A stretch of DNA of 64,000 bases from Muribaculaceae bacterium Isolate-037 (Harlan) (GTDB taxonomy: Bacteria > Bacteroidota > Bacteroidia > Bacteroidales > Muribaculaceae): NCBI GenBank assembly GCA_003762615.1, contig RIAZ01000008.1, positions 62,001 to 126,000 of the forward strand. Reading direction: 5' to 3'. How positions within the stretch are numbered: the stretch's first letter is position 1; each line of letters starts with the position of its first letter. The notes beneath the pieces were generated by a model. It ran no database searches and was not told where the DNA came from. It saw nothing but the letters and a program-made list of their open reading frames with translations. Positions 1-8,416 of the stretch are shown one piece after another. The translations under genes were made by a program, and so were the position numbers.

Positions 1-309
1 GATAACCGTAAAATCACCCTCCGACTTGAAACTTGCTGCGTCACGGAAACCGGAAGCTTTCGTCGAATCATTCTGCACATACACTTCCACAAGATCATAA
101 TCACCAGATGTATATCCGTGATCATCATCATAATCAAGGCGGAGTACATATCTCACCCCTGCTGCATCTGCTGCCGGAAGCAAACCGGTATACACTTTAT
201 CGTTGTCATTTCCGCAAGCGGCACCGGTTGCACAATTCTTTCCATTCTGCGAACATGCGCCCATCAACAACGCCGAAAACATCGCTACATATAAGAATCC
301 TTTTTTCAT
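1..309 (-). CDS. NlpE-like lipoprotein, 3' part outside window
   Basis: The first 103 codons of a minus-strand gene run off the left edge. The N-terminus is a lipoprotein signal peptide (MKKGFLYVAMFSALLMGAC), with the lipidated cysteine at residue 19. The segment YTGLLPAADAAGVRYVLRL, after a Cys/Asn-rich linker, matches the start of the NlpE N-terminal domain (pattern YxGxLPxADxxGI). In E. coli NlpE, an outer-membrane copper/adhesion stress sensor, this stretch carries a CxxC pair; here those positions are alanines (ADAA), so redox or metal sensing of that kind is unlikely. Family membership is inferred from this one motif and the lipobox. Confidence 0.6.
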   Translation of the reverse strand, partial: MKKGFLYVAMFSALLMGACSQNGKNCATGAACGNDNDKVYTGLLPAADAAGVRYVLRLDYDDDHGYTSGDYDLVEVYVQNDSTKASGFRDAASFKSEGDFTVI

Positions 310-461
310 ATCCATCAATTTTAATTAAATACACAAGACGTTATCCGAAGTAATCCGAACTTGAATGAAATTGCTTAAATCTCAGCATATTCTATCCTAC
401 CTCTTAATGACAAACATCAAAACGACTGTATTTGTTCGTAATGAATCTAACCTTTCGGAAT

Positions 462-479
462 AAGTTCAGACAACTTCAA
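462..479. repeat. Imperfect palindrome, AAGTTcAGACAACTTC type (copy 1)
   Basis: AAGTTCAGACAACTTCAA lies between the NlpE-like gene start (309) and the SIMPL gene stop (485). It is one base off the palindromic core GAAGTTTAGACAACTTC also found at 1232, 2122 and 45131. All four copies lie upstream of genes for exported or membrane proteins. Confidence 0.55.
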
Positions 480-484
480 TACCC

Positions 485-1162
485 TCATTTACGGAATAAG
501 TAGGTCACTTTAACGCTATACTGGCGTTCGATCCTACGCATATTCTCCATACCGGACCCACCGCTATAAGCGATATTGCTGAATGCCTGAGGCACGGCAT
601 ATCCCGGAGAGGTCTCCTCCACTTTCAATACCGACAATCCTGACAACCCTTCATTCTCCGCGATAAATTCCGCCTTACTTCTTGCGGCATCAAGAGCTGC
701 TTTCAGACCCTCCCTGTTGTATCTTGCCATGTCGCTGTTGTCAAGTTTCGTGATGCTGAAACTTGTCACACCATTCTCCGGCAGATTCTCCGCAATCTTA
801 TCAAGCTGGGAAAAATCGGTCAGCACCGCCGACAATCGTTTCGCCATACGGAACTTATCTGAAAACCTCCTGTCGAAATAATTACCCACATCCGCCACCG
901 TCACCTGCGAATCCATCACACCGGCATCCGTCAGCGTCCTCCTCACCATATCCTCAATCATGCGGAGACTCACCTTCACGCTATCCGCACCCTCCTGTCG
1001 GAAATACTCCTCGATTCCGATCTCCAGCGTAATCCGGTCAGGCACCACATTGATCGACGCAGTGCCACTCACCTCCACCTGTGGCGCCGTCTGCTGCGCA
1101 AATCCCGGCAGCACCCCCGCCGCCACCATCACCAAAACAACAAAATATCTGCTAATTACCAT
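485..1162 (-). CDS. SIMPL domain (DUF541) periplasmic protein
   Basis: A 225-residue protein with a clear signal peptide ending in AQQ at about residue 23. It is followed at once by VEVSGTASINVVPDRITLEI, the hallmark opening of the SIMPL/DUF541 fold (family pattern: V.G.A...V.PD...). The domain fills the rest of the protein. SIMPL proteins are periplasmic or outer-membrane-associated; some are linked to oxidative stress or signalling, but no biochemical activity can be read here. The gene stands alone on the minus strand: the gene upstream (DUF3108) ends in a strong terminator at 1299-1326, so it probably has its own promoter. A palindrome copy sits 70-91 bases before the start codon. Confidence 0.85.
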   Translation of the reverse strand: MVISRYFVVLVMVAAGVLPGFAQQTAPQVEVSGTASINVVPDRITLEIGIEEYFRQEGADSVKVSLRMIEDMVRRTLTDAGVMDSQVTVADVGNYFDRRFSDKFRMAKRLSAVLTDFSQLDKIAENLPENGVTSFSITKLDNSDMARYNREGLKAALDAARSKAEFIAENEGLSGLSVLKVEETSPGYAVPQAFSNIAYSGGSGMENMRRIERQYSVKVTYLFRK

Positions 1163-1231
1163 AATAAATTTATATAAAGTGACATTTAAATCAATTAATT
1201 TGGGAGAAGGTAATAACTTTCGATTGAAATT

Positions 1232-1253
1232 ATTGAAGTTGTCTAAACTTCAT
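1232..1253. repeat. GAAGTTTAGACAACTTC palindrome (copy 2)
   Basis: ATTGAAGTTGTCTAAACTTC at 1232-1251 contains the full 17-base palindrome, with arms GAAGTT/AACTTC. It lies in the leader of the SIMPL gene, between the upstream terminator and the start codon. Confidence 0.6.
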
Positions 1254-1298
1254 CTACTTAAATCTGTAAAATTAATTCTTTGCGGTGAAAAAAACAAA

Positions 1299-1326
1299 AT
1301 AATCGCCGCAAATTTGCGGCGATTAT
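1299..1326 (-). terminator. Rho-independent terminator of the DUF3108 gene
   Basis: A perfect 28-base palindrome (arm ATAATCGCCGCAAA, mirrored by TTTGCGGCGATTAT) lies 24 bases past the DUF3108 stop codon. On the minus strand it is followed by TTTTGTTTTTTT, which makes a textbook intrinsic terminator. Confidence 0.85.
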
Positions 1327-1349
1327 GATGATTATGACGAGCATGCGAA

Positions 1350-2096
1350 TTATGGATTATAAATCATCTGGACGTGTCCGATAGGTAGGTTCGCGCTAAT
1401 AAGCAACGGGATACGGTCGTTGACTCCTATCTCGGCATTTATCTGATAACCGCTCATCACCCCACGGTAGCTGTATTCAAACTGGATGTTGTAGGAGGGA
1501 TAGGTCATCCCCTCTATCTTATATTGCGATTTCCCTTTGTAGGTGACCACTACCTTCTCCGGATTACTCCCTTCCACGGCTATAGGAATGGTCAATGTGC
1601 TTCCCGGTTTCATGCTCTCGAAATCTATCTCATGAGAATAATAGAACATCCCGAGCATATCCCCCATTATATGAATCGCCTCCATCGTGTTGGCACTCGC
1701 ATCAAGCTCTCCACCACCCTTGATATTCTTATAGTTCGCAGGATCTGACGGCACAAAATTTCCGGAACGATATTCCGTCACTTTCGGCTTCAGATACCAT
1801 CCGTTCTCGTAGGTCACTGTCTCCTTACTCAATCCCGAAGTGGGGCTCATTATGGTATGCAGCGTGTCGGAGATACAGAACACTCTCCCTTCCCACGGTA
1901 TGCTGTTGCCGTCAATTGTAGCATTAAACCGATTGTCGCGGCATTCCATAGTAACCACACCATGACCTATCATCACGTCTACCATTCCCCAATGGTAATG
2001 AGCGTTATACCTCAATTCCTGTCGCGGAATATTCACCTGCGCATGTGCTGCAAACAGCGAAAACATTAGCGCAAGAAGCAATATGACTCTCTTCAT
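1350..2096 (-). CDS. DUF3108 family secreted protein
   Basis: A 248-residue protein with a signal peptide (MKRVILLLALMFSLFAAHAQ, cleavage after about residue 20). The pattern LRYNAHYHWGMVDVMIGHGV, followed by a beta-strand-rich body with KVVVTYKGKSQYKIEGMTYP, fits the DUF3108 family: all-beta periplasmic proteins common in Bacteroidetes, usually 220-260 residues, function unknown. It is monocistronic as far as can be seen, with its own terminator at 1299-1326 and a palindrome copy 26-48 bases before the start. No catalytic motif is visible. Good length and motif match, but the family assignment was not checked against a profile. Confidence 0.75.
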   Translation of the reverse strand: MKRVILLLALMFSLFAAHAQVNIPRQELRYNAHYHWGMVDVMIGHGVVTMECRDNRFNATIDGNSIPWEGRVFCISDTLHTIMSPTSGLSKETVTYENGWYLKPKVTEYRSGNFVPSDPANYKNIKGGGELDASANTMEAIHIMGDMLGMFYYSHEIDFESMKPGSTLTIPIAVEGSNPEKVVVTYKGKSQYKIEGMTYPSYNIQFEYSYRGVMSGYQINAEIGVNDRIPLLISANLPIGHVQMIYNP

Positions 2097-2121
2097 AGCA
2101 TATCAAGTTTTTAAATTAAAT

Positions 2122-2144
2122 TATTGAAGTTGTCTAAACTCCAT
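2122..2144. repeat. GAAGTTTAGACAACTTC palindrome (copy 3)
   Basis: ATTGAAGTTGTCTAAACTCC differs from copy 2 only at the last arm bases and sits just upstream of the DUF3108 start codon. The flanks share the AAATTATTGAAG lead-in of copy 2, so the repeated unit is somewhat longer than the palindrome. Confidence 0.6.
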
Positions 2145-2556
2145 TCATACTTATCCAACAACCTGAATTGCCCTTTGTTGAGACCAACCGTTTTTTTCTC
2201 CACCGTAATTTATCCAAATCGGCAAAAGATACTTGTTTTCGCGAAAGAAGCAATTATTTATTTCTACCGCGCAAGCTGTCACAATCTTAATATCGAATCT
2301 AATATCGCATCTTTCAAAATCAAACGTAAAGTTACAAAATTCCATACAATTTCCCCAAAATCGGATTCTTCCGATGGTTGAACGGTTAAATTTGTATAAA
2401 TTGAATCTTTTCCATCACCTTTTTCCAATGCCATCTGTTATTATTTACAAAGGCTACAAAATGCATGGCTCCATCTTCCTATGATGGATGACAGAGCCTA
2501 CGCATGAAGTTAATGACAGAACGTAAAAAAACGAACTATTAAAATTTTCTGTTACA
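2145..2556. other. Divergent intergenic region before mdh
   Basis: AT-rich, no plausible gene. A TAAATTTG box at 2387-2394 fits the Bacteroidetes -7 consensus on the plus strand and may start the mdh transcript, although no good -33 box sits at the usual distance. A hairpin (GGCTC 2467-2471 with GAGCC 2494-2498, inner CCATC/GATGG) would lie in the mdh leader. Nothing else stands out. Confidence 0.35.
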
Positions 2557-3558
2557 ATGGAATTTTTATCAAACGACAAACTTTTGATCGTAGGTGCCGC
2601 AGGAATGATCGGCTCCAACATGGCCCAGACTGCCATAATGATGGGACTCACACCCAACATCTGTCTTTACGATCCGTACTTGCCCGCACTGACGGGCGTG
2701 GCTGAGGAGCTGCTTCAATGCGGCTTCGAGGGTGTAAACATCACCTATACCAACAACGTGGAGGAAGCCTTCAAGGGTGCTGCATATATCGTCTCTTCAG
2801 GCGGTGCCGCACGTAAGGCTGGCATGACACGTGAGGATCTTCTGAAGGGCAATGCGCTCATCGCCGAGGAATTTGGCAAGAATGTGAAGAAATATTGTCC
2901 CGACGTAAAGCACGTGGTCGTAATCTTCAATCCTGCTGATATCACGGGTCTTATCACGCTGCTTTACTCCGGTCTTAAACCCTCTCAGGTATCCACTCTC
3001 GCTGCCCTCGACAGCACACGTCTGCGCAACGAACTTGCAAAGTATTTCAAGATCAGTCCTGACACTGTCGTAAATTCAAGGACATACGGCGGTCACGGCG
3101 AGCAGATGGCAGTATTCGCATCCACCACTTCCGTCAACGGAAAGAAGCTCACCGAGATTATCGGCACTGAGGAGCTTCCCGAGGATGAATGGGAGAAGAT
3201 GAAGGTGAGAGTGATACAGGGTGGCAAGAACATCATCGACCTTCGCGGACGTTCATCATTCCAGAGCCCGGCATATCTATCTATAGAGATGATTGCAGCC
3301 GCAATGGGTGGCAAACCGTTCCGTTGGCCTGTCGGCACATACGTTGACAATGACAAGTTCAGCCATATCATGATGGCAATGGAGACTACCGTCGACAAGA
3401 ACGGCGTGACCGTGCAGCCCGTAAAAGGCACTCCTAAAGAGGAAGCCGAGTTGGAGAAGAGCTACGAGCATCTCTGCAAGCTCCGCGACGAAGTGATCGA
3501 GATGGGCGTCCTGCCTCCGATCTCCGAATGGAATAAGCTCAATCCGAATATAAAATAA
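2557..3558 (+). CDS. mdh: Malate dehydrogenase
   Basis: NAD-dependent interconversion of malate and oxaloacetate in the cytoplasm; in gut Bacteroidales it feeds the reductive branch to fumarate and succinate. The 333 residues open with the Rossmann loop GAAGMIG (13-19). The substrate-binding stretch DSTRLRNE (Asp152, Arg155) and the catalytic GGHGEQM (His180) are present and intact. The length and the C-terminal EVIEMGVLPPISEWNKLNP extension are those of the Bacteroidetes-type enzyme, longer than the usual ~312 residues. It is a single gene with a long leader, ending at a terminator shared with the convergent biotin-enzyme gene, which also handles oxaloacetate or pyruvate. Confidence 0.95.
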   Translation: MEFLSNDKLLIVGAAGMIGSNMAQTAIMMGLTPNICLYDPYLPALTGVAEELLQCGFEGVNITYTNNVEEAFKGAAYIVSSGGAARKAGMTREDLLKGNALIAEEFGKNVKKYCPDVKHVVVIFNPADITGLITLLYSGLKPSQVSTLAALDSTRLRNELAKYFKISPDTVVNSRTYGGHGEQMAVFASTTSVNGKKLTEIIGTEELPEDEWEKMKVRVIQGGKNIIDLRGRSSFQSPAYLSIEMIAAAMGGKPFRWPVGTYVDNDKFSHIMMAMETTVDKNGVTVQPVKGTPKEEAELEKSYEHLCKLRDEVIEMGVLPPISEWNKLNPNIK

Positions 3559-3587
3559 TCCGACTTATTATCAGCTTATCAATTTGT

Positions 3588-3613
3588 CAATAATGACAAT
3601 ATTGTCATTATTG
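3588..3613. repeat. Perfect AT-rich 26-base palindrome
   Basis: CAATAATGACAAT followed directly by its reverse complement ATTGTCATTATTG, and then a third partial copy (GTCATTAACGACAAT). It lies 30 bases past the mdh stop. The same TGTCATTA-type units recur downstream of adk at 56644-56706. Confidence 0.6.
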
Positions 3614-3684
3614 TCATTAACGACAATCTTTATTTACCCTGTTTTTATTAAAATCAATCCTGACTTTTAATGAAACAAATGCCG

Positions 3685-3717
3685 AAACGGGCGGTCTCTG
3701 AATGAGGTCGCCCGTTT
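3685..3717. terminator. Bidirectional terminator between convergent genes
   Basis: The stem AAACGGGCG pairs with CGCCCGTTT around a 15-base loop. It is followed by TTTCTT on the plus strand. It separates mdh (plus) from the biotin enzyme gene (minus, stop at 3756). Confidence 0.75.
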
Positions 3718-3755
3718 CTTATAATGTTGCGTCAAGCCGATTCCGGCAAGAAGCT

Positions 3756-6071
3756 TTATTTCATATTTACGTCTATGGTGCCGTCAGGAAGCACTGTTAT
3801 CTCTATTGACTTGCCGGAAGCCACTTCAATTGTTGCGGTCTCCTTGGTGCGGGTGCGCAATGCTGCGGGAGCCTTGCCTGTGCCACCCTCCACCGGATGC
3901 AATGCCTTGTTGATGTCGTATCCGGCTACGGGATCAACCTTGTAGTTGCCGTCGGCACCTACAGTCTTGATCACCTTACCAGCCTTCGGAGCGGCTGCCG
4001 CACCGCCGGCAAATTGGATGATCGGCTGATTGGTAGCCATCACGTCGCCTTCGCCGATAAGCAGTTTCGCAATCACTCCATCACGGTCTGCCACGAGATT
4101 ATTCTCCATTTTCATTGCCTCATAAATCAGGAGAGTGTCGCCTGCCCTAACGGAATCGCCTGCCTTAACCTTGAACGACAGAACCGTGCCACCCATCGGT
4201 GCCACCATTACCGCGCCGCCGACTGCCGGAGCTTCTGCCGTACCACCTTCGCCTGCAAACTCAATGAGTGGCTGATTGGTGGCCATGACATCACCTTCCG
4301 ACACGAGCACCTGTTTTACAACACCGCCCATATCGCAGGCAAGATCATTCTCCATCTTCATTGCTTCATATACGATCACCGTATCGCCCGGCTTAACTGT
4401 GTCGCCCGGCTTAACCTTGATGCTCATGATAGTGCCGCCCATCGGTGCGGAGAAGACCGGTCCGGTCACTTCTCCCGACGCGCCCTTCTTGGCAGCCTGA
4501 GCCTGAGGTGCACTGCTGGCATGCTCTGCCTTACGCTTGTTGGTGAGATACGTCTTTGCCACTGCCGGAAGCAATGCGAGAAGCAATTCCTCCTCCTCAT
4601 TGGCAGCAAGTTTCACACCACCAAACTGATCGAGAACGGGGTTCTCCGGTGCCTTATAAGAGGATACGTCATACGGTTTCTCCTCCGGGCTGCCAGTAAT
4701 CTGCTCACGGAATTTGGGATCGACTGCAACGGGAGTGTTGCCGTATTCACCCTTCACAAGAGAGATGAACTGGTTGCTCTTGTTGGAATAGTCGGGCTTG
4801 CCTGCGCGACGATCCATAGCGAGAGACACTGCCTGAGAACCTACAATCTGGCTCGTCGGGGTCACAAGCGGCACAAGACCTGCATCGCGACGCACCTTCG
4901 GGATGAGTGCCATTGCCTCTTCAAGCACGTCCTCGGCTTTAAGCGCACGAAGGTTGGCAACCATGTTGGAGTACATGCCACCCGGCACCTCCGCATTCTT
5001 GACAATCTCATTGGGCTTCGGGAAACCGAAATATGCCTCGATCTTATGGCAGGCATCGAGAAGTTCCTCCTCCTTGTTTGCCTTGGCTGCCTCAATAGCA
5101 CGGTCAAACTCTGCATCAATCTCGGCGGCCATCTCTGCAAATGCCTCATCGAAGTCGCGCTGCCATTTATCCTTGTTAAGGTCGAAATCGGCAAGTGCCT
5201 TACGTGCATTCTTCAACTCGTGGCGTATCTTGGCAACTGCCTCCATATTCACCTCAAGCTCGATGCCGAGTTTCTTACAGAAGATGTCGATAAGCTCGAT
5301 AGCGGGAGCTGCTGAGCCACCGCCAAACCACCATATATTGGTATCGACGATATCCACTCCCTGAATGATTGCCGTAAGCACGGATGCAAGACCGTAGCCC
5401 GGAGTGCAGTGGGTGTGGAAATCAACGGGTACACTCAGAGCCTTCTTCAGCTTCGGCATGAGGGTGAAGATACGCGACGGATTGACAAGACCTGCCATAT
5501 CCTTCAGCGTCACCATCTTCGCACCGAGTTTCTCCATCTCCACCGCCTTGTTGACGAAATAGTCATCAGTAAAGATCTTCTCCTCTTCAGGCGTGCCCTT
5601 CGGGTCGATGGTATAACATACTGCCGTATCGGCGATCGCAACGTTGCCGTTAAGACCGTCGAACTCATTAATCATCTTGATTGAACTCTTGATATTGTCA
5701 AGGTCGTTGAGCGCATCAAAGATACGCATCACGTTCAATCCGTTCTCTATAGCTTTCTTATAGAACCCTTCAAGCACTGTGTCGGGATACGGCACATAGC
5801 CGAAGAGATTTCTACCTCTGGAAAGGGCGGAGAGCAATGAAATGCCCTTCATCTCCTTTGAGCAGGAACGGAGGCGATCCCAGGGGCTTTCTCCAAGATA
5901 GCGCATCACTGAATCGGGTACTGCGCCACCCCACACTTCCATAATGTAAAACTTTGCCTCTTTGTAGAGAGGGAGAAGTTTGTCAACGTTTTCCTGCTTC
6001 ATGCGGGTCGCGAACAGCGATTGCTGACCGTCACGCATAGTCAGGTCTCTTATTTGAAGTTTCCTTGCCAT
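3756..6071 (-). CDS. Oxaloacetate decarboxylase alpha / pyruvate carboxylase B-type subunit with two biotinyl domains
   Basis: A carboxyltransferase that moves CO2 between biotin and pyruvate/oxaloacetate. The N-terminal ~290 residues are the HMGL-like TIM barrel (RDGQQSLFATRM near 13, VTLKDMAGL with the metal-site lysine, HTHCTPGYG), followed by the PYC_OADA conserved domain to about residue 500. The unusual part is the C-terminus: two consecutive biotinyl/lipoyl domains, each with an EAMKMEN motif, biotin-accepting lysines at about 572 and 654 (82 residues apart), joined by an Ala/Gly linker. A further ~80-residue tail ends in a small beta-rich segment (IEITVLPDGTIDVNMK). At 771 residues it is longer than usual OadA/PycB (about 600-650). 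No OadB/OadG or biotin carboxylase gene is nearby, so decarboxylase versus carboxylase cannot be decided. Confidence 0.88.
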   Translation of the reverse strand: MARKLQIRDLTMRDGQQSLFATRMKQENVDKLLPLYKEAKFYIMEVWGGAVPDSVMRYLGESPWDRLRSCSKEMKGISLLSALSRGRNLFGYVPYPDTVLEGFYKKAIENGLNVMRIFDALNDLDNIKSSIKMINEFDGLNGNVAIADTAVCYTIDPKGTPEEEKIFTDDYFVNKAVEMEKLGAKMVTLKDMAGLVNPSRIFTLMPKLKKALSVPVDFHTHCTPGYGLASVLTAIIQGVDIVDTNIWWFGGGSAAPAIELIDIFCKKLGIELEVNMEAVAKIRHELKNARKALADFDLNKDKWQRDFDEAFAEMAAEIDAEFDRAIEAAKANKEEELLDACHKIEAYFGFPKPNEIVKNAEVPGGMYSNMVANLRALKAEDVLEEAMALIPKVRRDAGLVPLVTPTSQIVGSQAVSLAMDRRAGKPDYSNKSNQFISLVKGEYGNTPVAVDPKFREQITGSPEEKPYDVSSYKAPENPVLDQFGGVKLAANEEEELLLALLPAVAKTYLTNKRKAEHASSAPQAQAAKKGASGEVTGPVFSAPMGGTIMSIKVKPGDTVKPGDTVIVYEAMKMENDLACDMGGVVKQVLVSEGDVMATNQPLIEFAGEGGTAEAPAVGGAVMVAPMGGTVLSFKVKAGDSVRAGDTLLIYEAMKMENNLVADRDGVIAKLLIGEGDVMATNQPIIQFAGGAAAAPKAGKVIKTVGADGNYKVDPVAGYDINKALHPVEGGTGKAPAALRTRTKETATIEVASGKSIEITVLPDGTIDVNMK

Positions 6072-6108
6072 GGTGTTTTGTTTAAATCTGGCGTTTATAG
6101 ATTTTTGC

Positions 6109-6116
6109 CAAAATTA
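6109..6116 (-). promoter_or_regulatory. Bacteroidetes -7 box for the biotin enzyme gene
   Basis: TAATTTTG on the minus strand matches TAnnTTTG about 40 bases before the start codon. No clear -33 TTTG lies at the usual distance. Confidence 0.4.
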
Positions 6117-6221
6117 ACTATAAAATCCTAATTACGGAAATTTTTCCGCAAAAGATTTCTATTCTTGCCTTTAAATTCTCTTTTTTTGCCCCCTTTATTT
6201 CGTTCATCTTCTGTTTTTTCT

Positions 6222-6229
6222 TATATTTG
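6222..6229 (+). promoter_or_regulatory. Bacteroidetes -7 box for the esterase gene
   Basis: TATATTTG matches TAnnTTTG 23 bases before the ATG at 6253. It would start the esterase/regulator/kinase transcript. Confidence 0.45.
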
Positions 6230-6252
6230 CCAATAATTTTCTTTATAAAAAT

Positions 6253-7071
6253 ATGAGATTTCTTTTAACTTCAATTCTTTCTCTCCTGATTTGCATATCA
6301 ATATCTGCGGAAAGCACATATTCCACAGTCCCCGACATTCATTATTCTTCCAAAAATGATGATTATTCCCGGAAGCGTCTTTCGCTCGACGTCCATCATG
6401 ACAGGAATGTAAAGGATATGCCTGTCATCGTATGGTTTCATGGCGGAGGACTGACCGGCGGCAATAAATTCGTGCCCGCCGAACTGACGGAGAGAGGATA
6501 TGTCGTGGTGGCTCCAAACTATCGGCTGATACCGGAAGTAGACGTGGAGCAATGCATTGACGATGCAGCTGAAGCCGTGGCGTGGACTTTCAGGAATATA
6601 GAGAAATATGGTGGCGACCCCTCGAAAATATTTGTGACGGGACACTCCGCAGGCGGATATCTGACAAGCATGATCGGACTCGACAAGAAATGGCTCGACA
6701 AGTATGGCATTGACGCCGATTCCATAGCCGGGCTGATACCTTACAGCGGACAGGTGATTACTCATTTCTCCGACAGGAAGAGCAAGGGGATAGGCGAACT
6801 CACCCCATACGTCGACGACCATGCACCACTCTTCCACGTCCGTAAGGATTGCCCTCCCTACATCATAATCACCGGAGATGCCGAGCAGGAACTATACGGA
6901 CGATATGAGGAGAACCTTTATATGTGGCGGATGATGAAGCTCGCAGGTCATCCCGACGTGAAGATATATAAGCTCGACGGATATAACCACGGCGACATGG
7001 CTGCCCCTGCCCACCACATTCTCCGGAATGAAATCTCACGCATTCTCTCCGACAGGAAGAAAAATCAATGA
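6253..7071 (+). CDS. Secreted alpha/beta-hydrolase (acetyl-esterase/lipase type)
   Basis: A 272-residue serine hydrolase with a signal peptide (cleavage after about ISISA, residue 19). The oxyanion-hole motif HGGG (VWFHGGGLTGG), followed by APNYRLIP and the nucleophile elbow GHSAGG, place it in the hormone-sensitive-lipase-like/BD-FAE esterase group. The late GYNHGDM supplies the catalytic histidine, and VITGDAEQE sits near the expected acid. It should cleave small ester groups (for example acyl groups on glycans) in the periplasm; the substrate is not readable. It is the first gene of a plus-strand run: the response regulator starts 14 bases after its stop, so the two are probably co-transcribed. 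Confidence 0.85.
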   Translation: MRFLLTSILSLLICISISAESTYSTVPDIHYSSKNDDYSRKRLSLDVHHDRNVKDMPVIVWFHGGGLTGGNKFVPAELTERGYVVVAPNYRLIPEVDVEQCIDDAAEAVAWTFRNIEKYGGDPSKIFVTGHSAGGYLTSMIGLDKKWLDKYGIDADSIAGLIPYSGQVITHFSDRKSKGIGELTPYVDDHAPLFHVRKDCPPYIIITGDAEQELYGRYEENLYMWRMMKLAGHPDVKIYKLDGYNHGDMAAPAHHILRNEISRILSDRKKNQ

Positions 7072-7084
7072 CCGACGTAAACCA

Positions 7085-8416
7085 ATGACCGACATGATTC
7101 TTATCGTTGATGATGACAAGTCAGTAAGACTATCTGTAGGGCTGCTTCTGAAAAGGGCAGGTCATGCAGTGGATTATGCGGAGAATCCTGACGAGGCTAT
7201 TGCAAAGATCAGGAGTAACGAATATGGTCTGATTCTCATGGATATGAACTATTCCAGAGGCACTTCCGGCAGGGAAGGCATAGAGTTGCTGATGAAGACC
7301 AAGATATTCCAGCCCGACACTCCCGTGATACTCATAACCGCGTGGGGAAGCATCGAGCTTGCCGTGGAGGGGATGAAGGCTGGCGCATACGATTTCATCA
7401 CAAAGCCGTGGAGCAATCAGGTGCTGCTTCAGCGCATAGAGACCGCTCTTAACCTCAACAGTTTGCAGGAGGAAACGGCGGTCAGCACGTTTGACAGAGG
7501 TGGAATAATCGGCAATAACAAGAGTATGCTCGAACTCCTCACCACTGTCGAACGTATCGCCCCGACCGATGCCCCGGTGCTTATCCTCGGTGAGAACGGC
7601 ACCGGCAAGGAGATGATCGCCAATGCCATACACATCAACAGTCAAAGGAAATCAGCGCCATTCGTCATGGTGAATCTCGGAGGCATATCTCAATCGCTCT
7701 TTGAGAGTGAGATGTTCGGTCATGCAAAAGGGGCATTCACAGGAGCCGTCACCGCACGGAAAGGTCGCTTCGAGACTGCCGACAAGGGCACAATCTTCCT
7801 GGATGAGATCGGCGATCTCGACATGAGTTGCCAGGTGAAGCTGCTGCGGGTGCTTCAGCAACACACCTTCGAGCCACTCGGCGAGAGCCGTCCCAAGAAA
7901 GTGGATATCCGAGTGATATGCGCCACCAACGCCAACCTCAACGAGATGGTGGCTCAACGCACTTTCCGCGAAGACCTTTTCTACCGCATCAACCTCATCA
8001 CACTGCATCTCCCTGCACTGAGGGAACGGCGTGACGACATTCCTCTGCTGGTAAGGCGTTTCATGGAGGATTCCGCCGCATCTCTCTCAATCGACGTGCC
8101 GGAAATCACGCCTGAAGCAATGGAATTTCTTACACGTCTACCCTATCCCGGCAATATCAGGCAACTGAAGAATATGGTGGAGCGTGCGGTGCTTATCGGC
8201 GGTCAGCGGTTGGGGAAAGATATCTTCGCATCTGTCGACGGAAGTACCACCGCAGTGGAGGAGATACGCCCCTCCGGCACTCTCAACGACATGGAACGTA
8301 TTGCCATCGAGGAGGCCCTTGATAAGGCGGACGGAAATCTGACGCAGGCGGCGAGAATACTCGGCATAACCCGACAGACTCTCTACCGACGAATGGACAA
8401 ATATAACATGAAGTGA
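7085..8416 (+). CDS. Sigma-54-dependent response regulator (NtrC family), copy 1
   Basis: A 443-residue activator with three domains. The receiver has acidic pair DDD 9-11 and phospho-acceptor Asp53 in LMDMNYS. The AAA+ domain has Walker A GENGTGKE 169-176 and the sigma-54-contacting GAFTGA at 216-221. The C-terminal Fis-type helix-turn-helix reads LTQAARILGITRQTLYRRM. I start it at the ATG at 7085 (MTDMILIVDDD) because the paralogue at 18849 begins at the same MILIVDDD; an in-frame upstream ATG at 7028 would overlap the esterase. CAATGACCGAC occurs twice, at 7066 and 7082, a small duplication around the junction. Its stop overlaps the kinase start. No target promoter for this copy could be assigned in the window. 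Confidence 0.93.
   Translation: MTDMILIVDDDKSVRLSVGLLLKRAGHAVDYAENPDEAIAKIRSNEYGLILMDMNYSRGTSGREGIELLMKTKIFQPDTPVILITAWGSIELAVEGMKAGAYDFITKPWSNQVLLQRIETALNLNSLQEETAVSTFDRGGIIGNNKSMLELLTTVERIAPTDAPVLILGENGTGKEMIANAIHINSQRKSAPFVMVNLGGISQSLFESEMFGHAKGAFTGAVTARKGRFETADKGTIFLDEIGDLDMSCQVKLLRVLQQHTFEPLGESRPKKVDIRVICATNANLNEMVAQRTFREDLFYRINLITLHLPALRERRDDIPLLVRRFMEDSAASLSIDVPEITPEAMEFLTRLPYPGNIRQLKNMVERAVLIGGQRLGKDIFASVDGSTTAVEEIRPSGTLNDMERIAIEEALDKADGNLTQAARILGITRQTLYRRMDKYNMK

Noticed and set aside
3897..5315. Long open frame (472 codons) antisense to the biotin enzyme gene
   Set aside because: It mirrors a highly biased coding strand, has His/Cys/Leu-rich nonsense composition and no family resemblance; a shadow.
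7066..7092. Duplicated CAATGACCGAC as an insertion target-site duplication
   Set aside because: The copies are only 17 bases apart with no element between; simple local slippage is enough.
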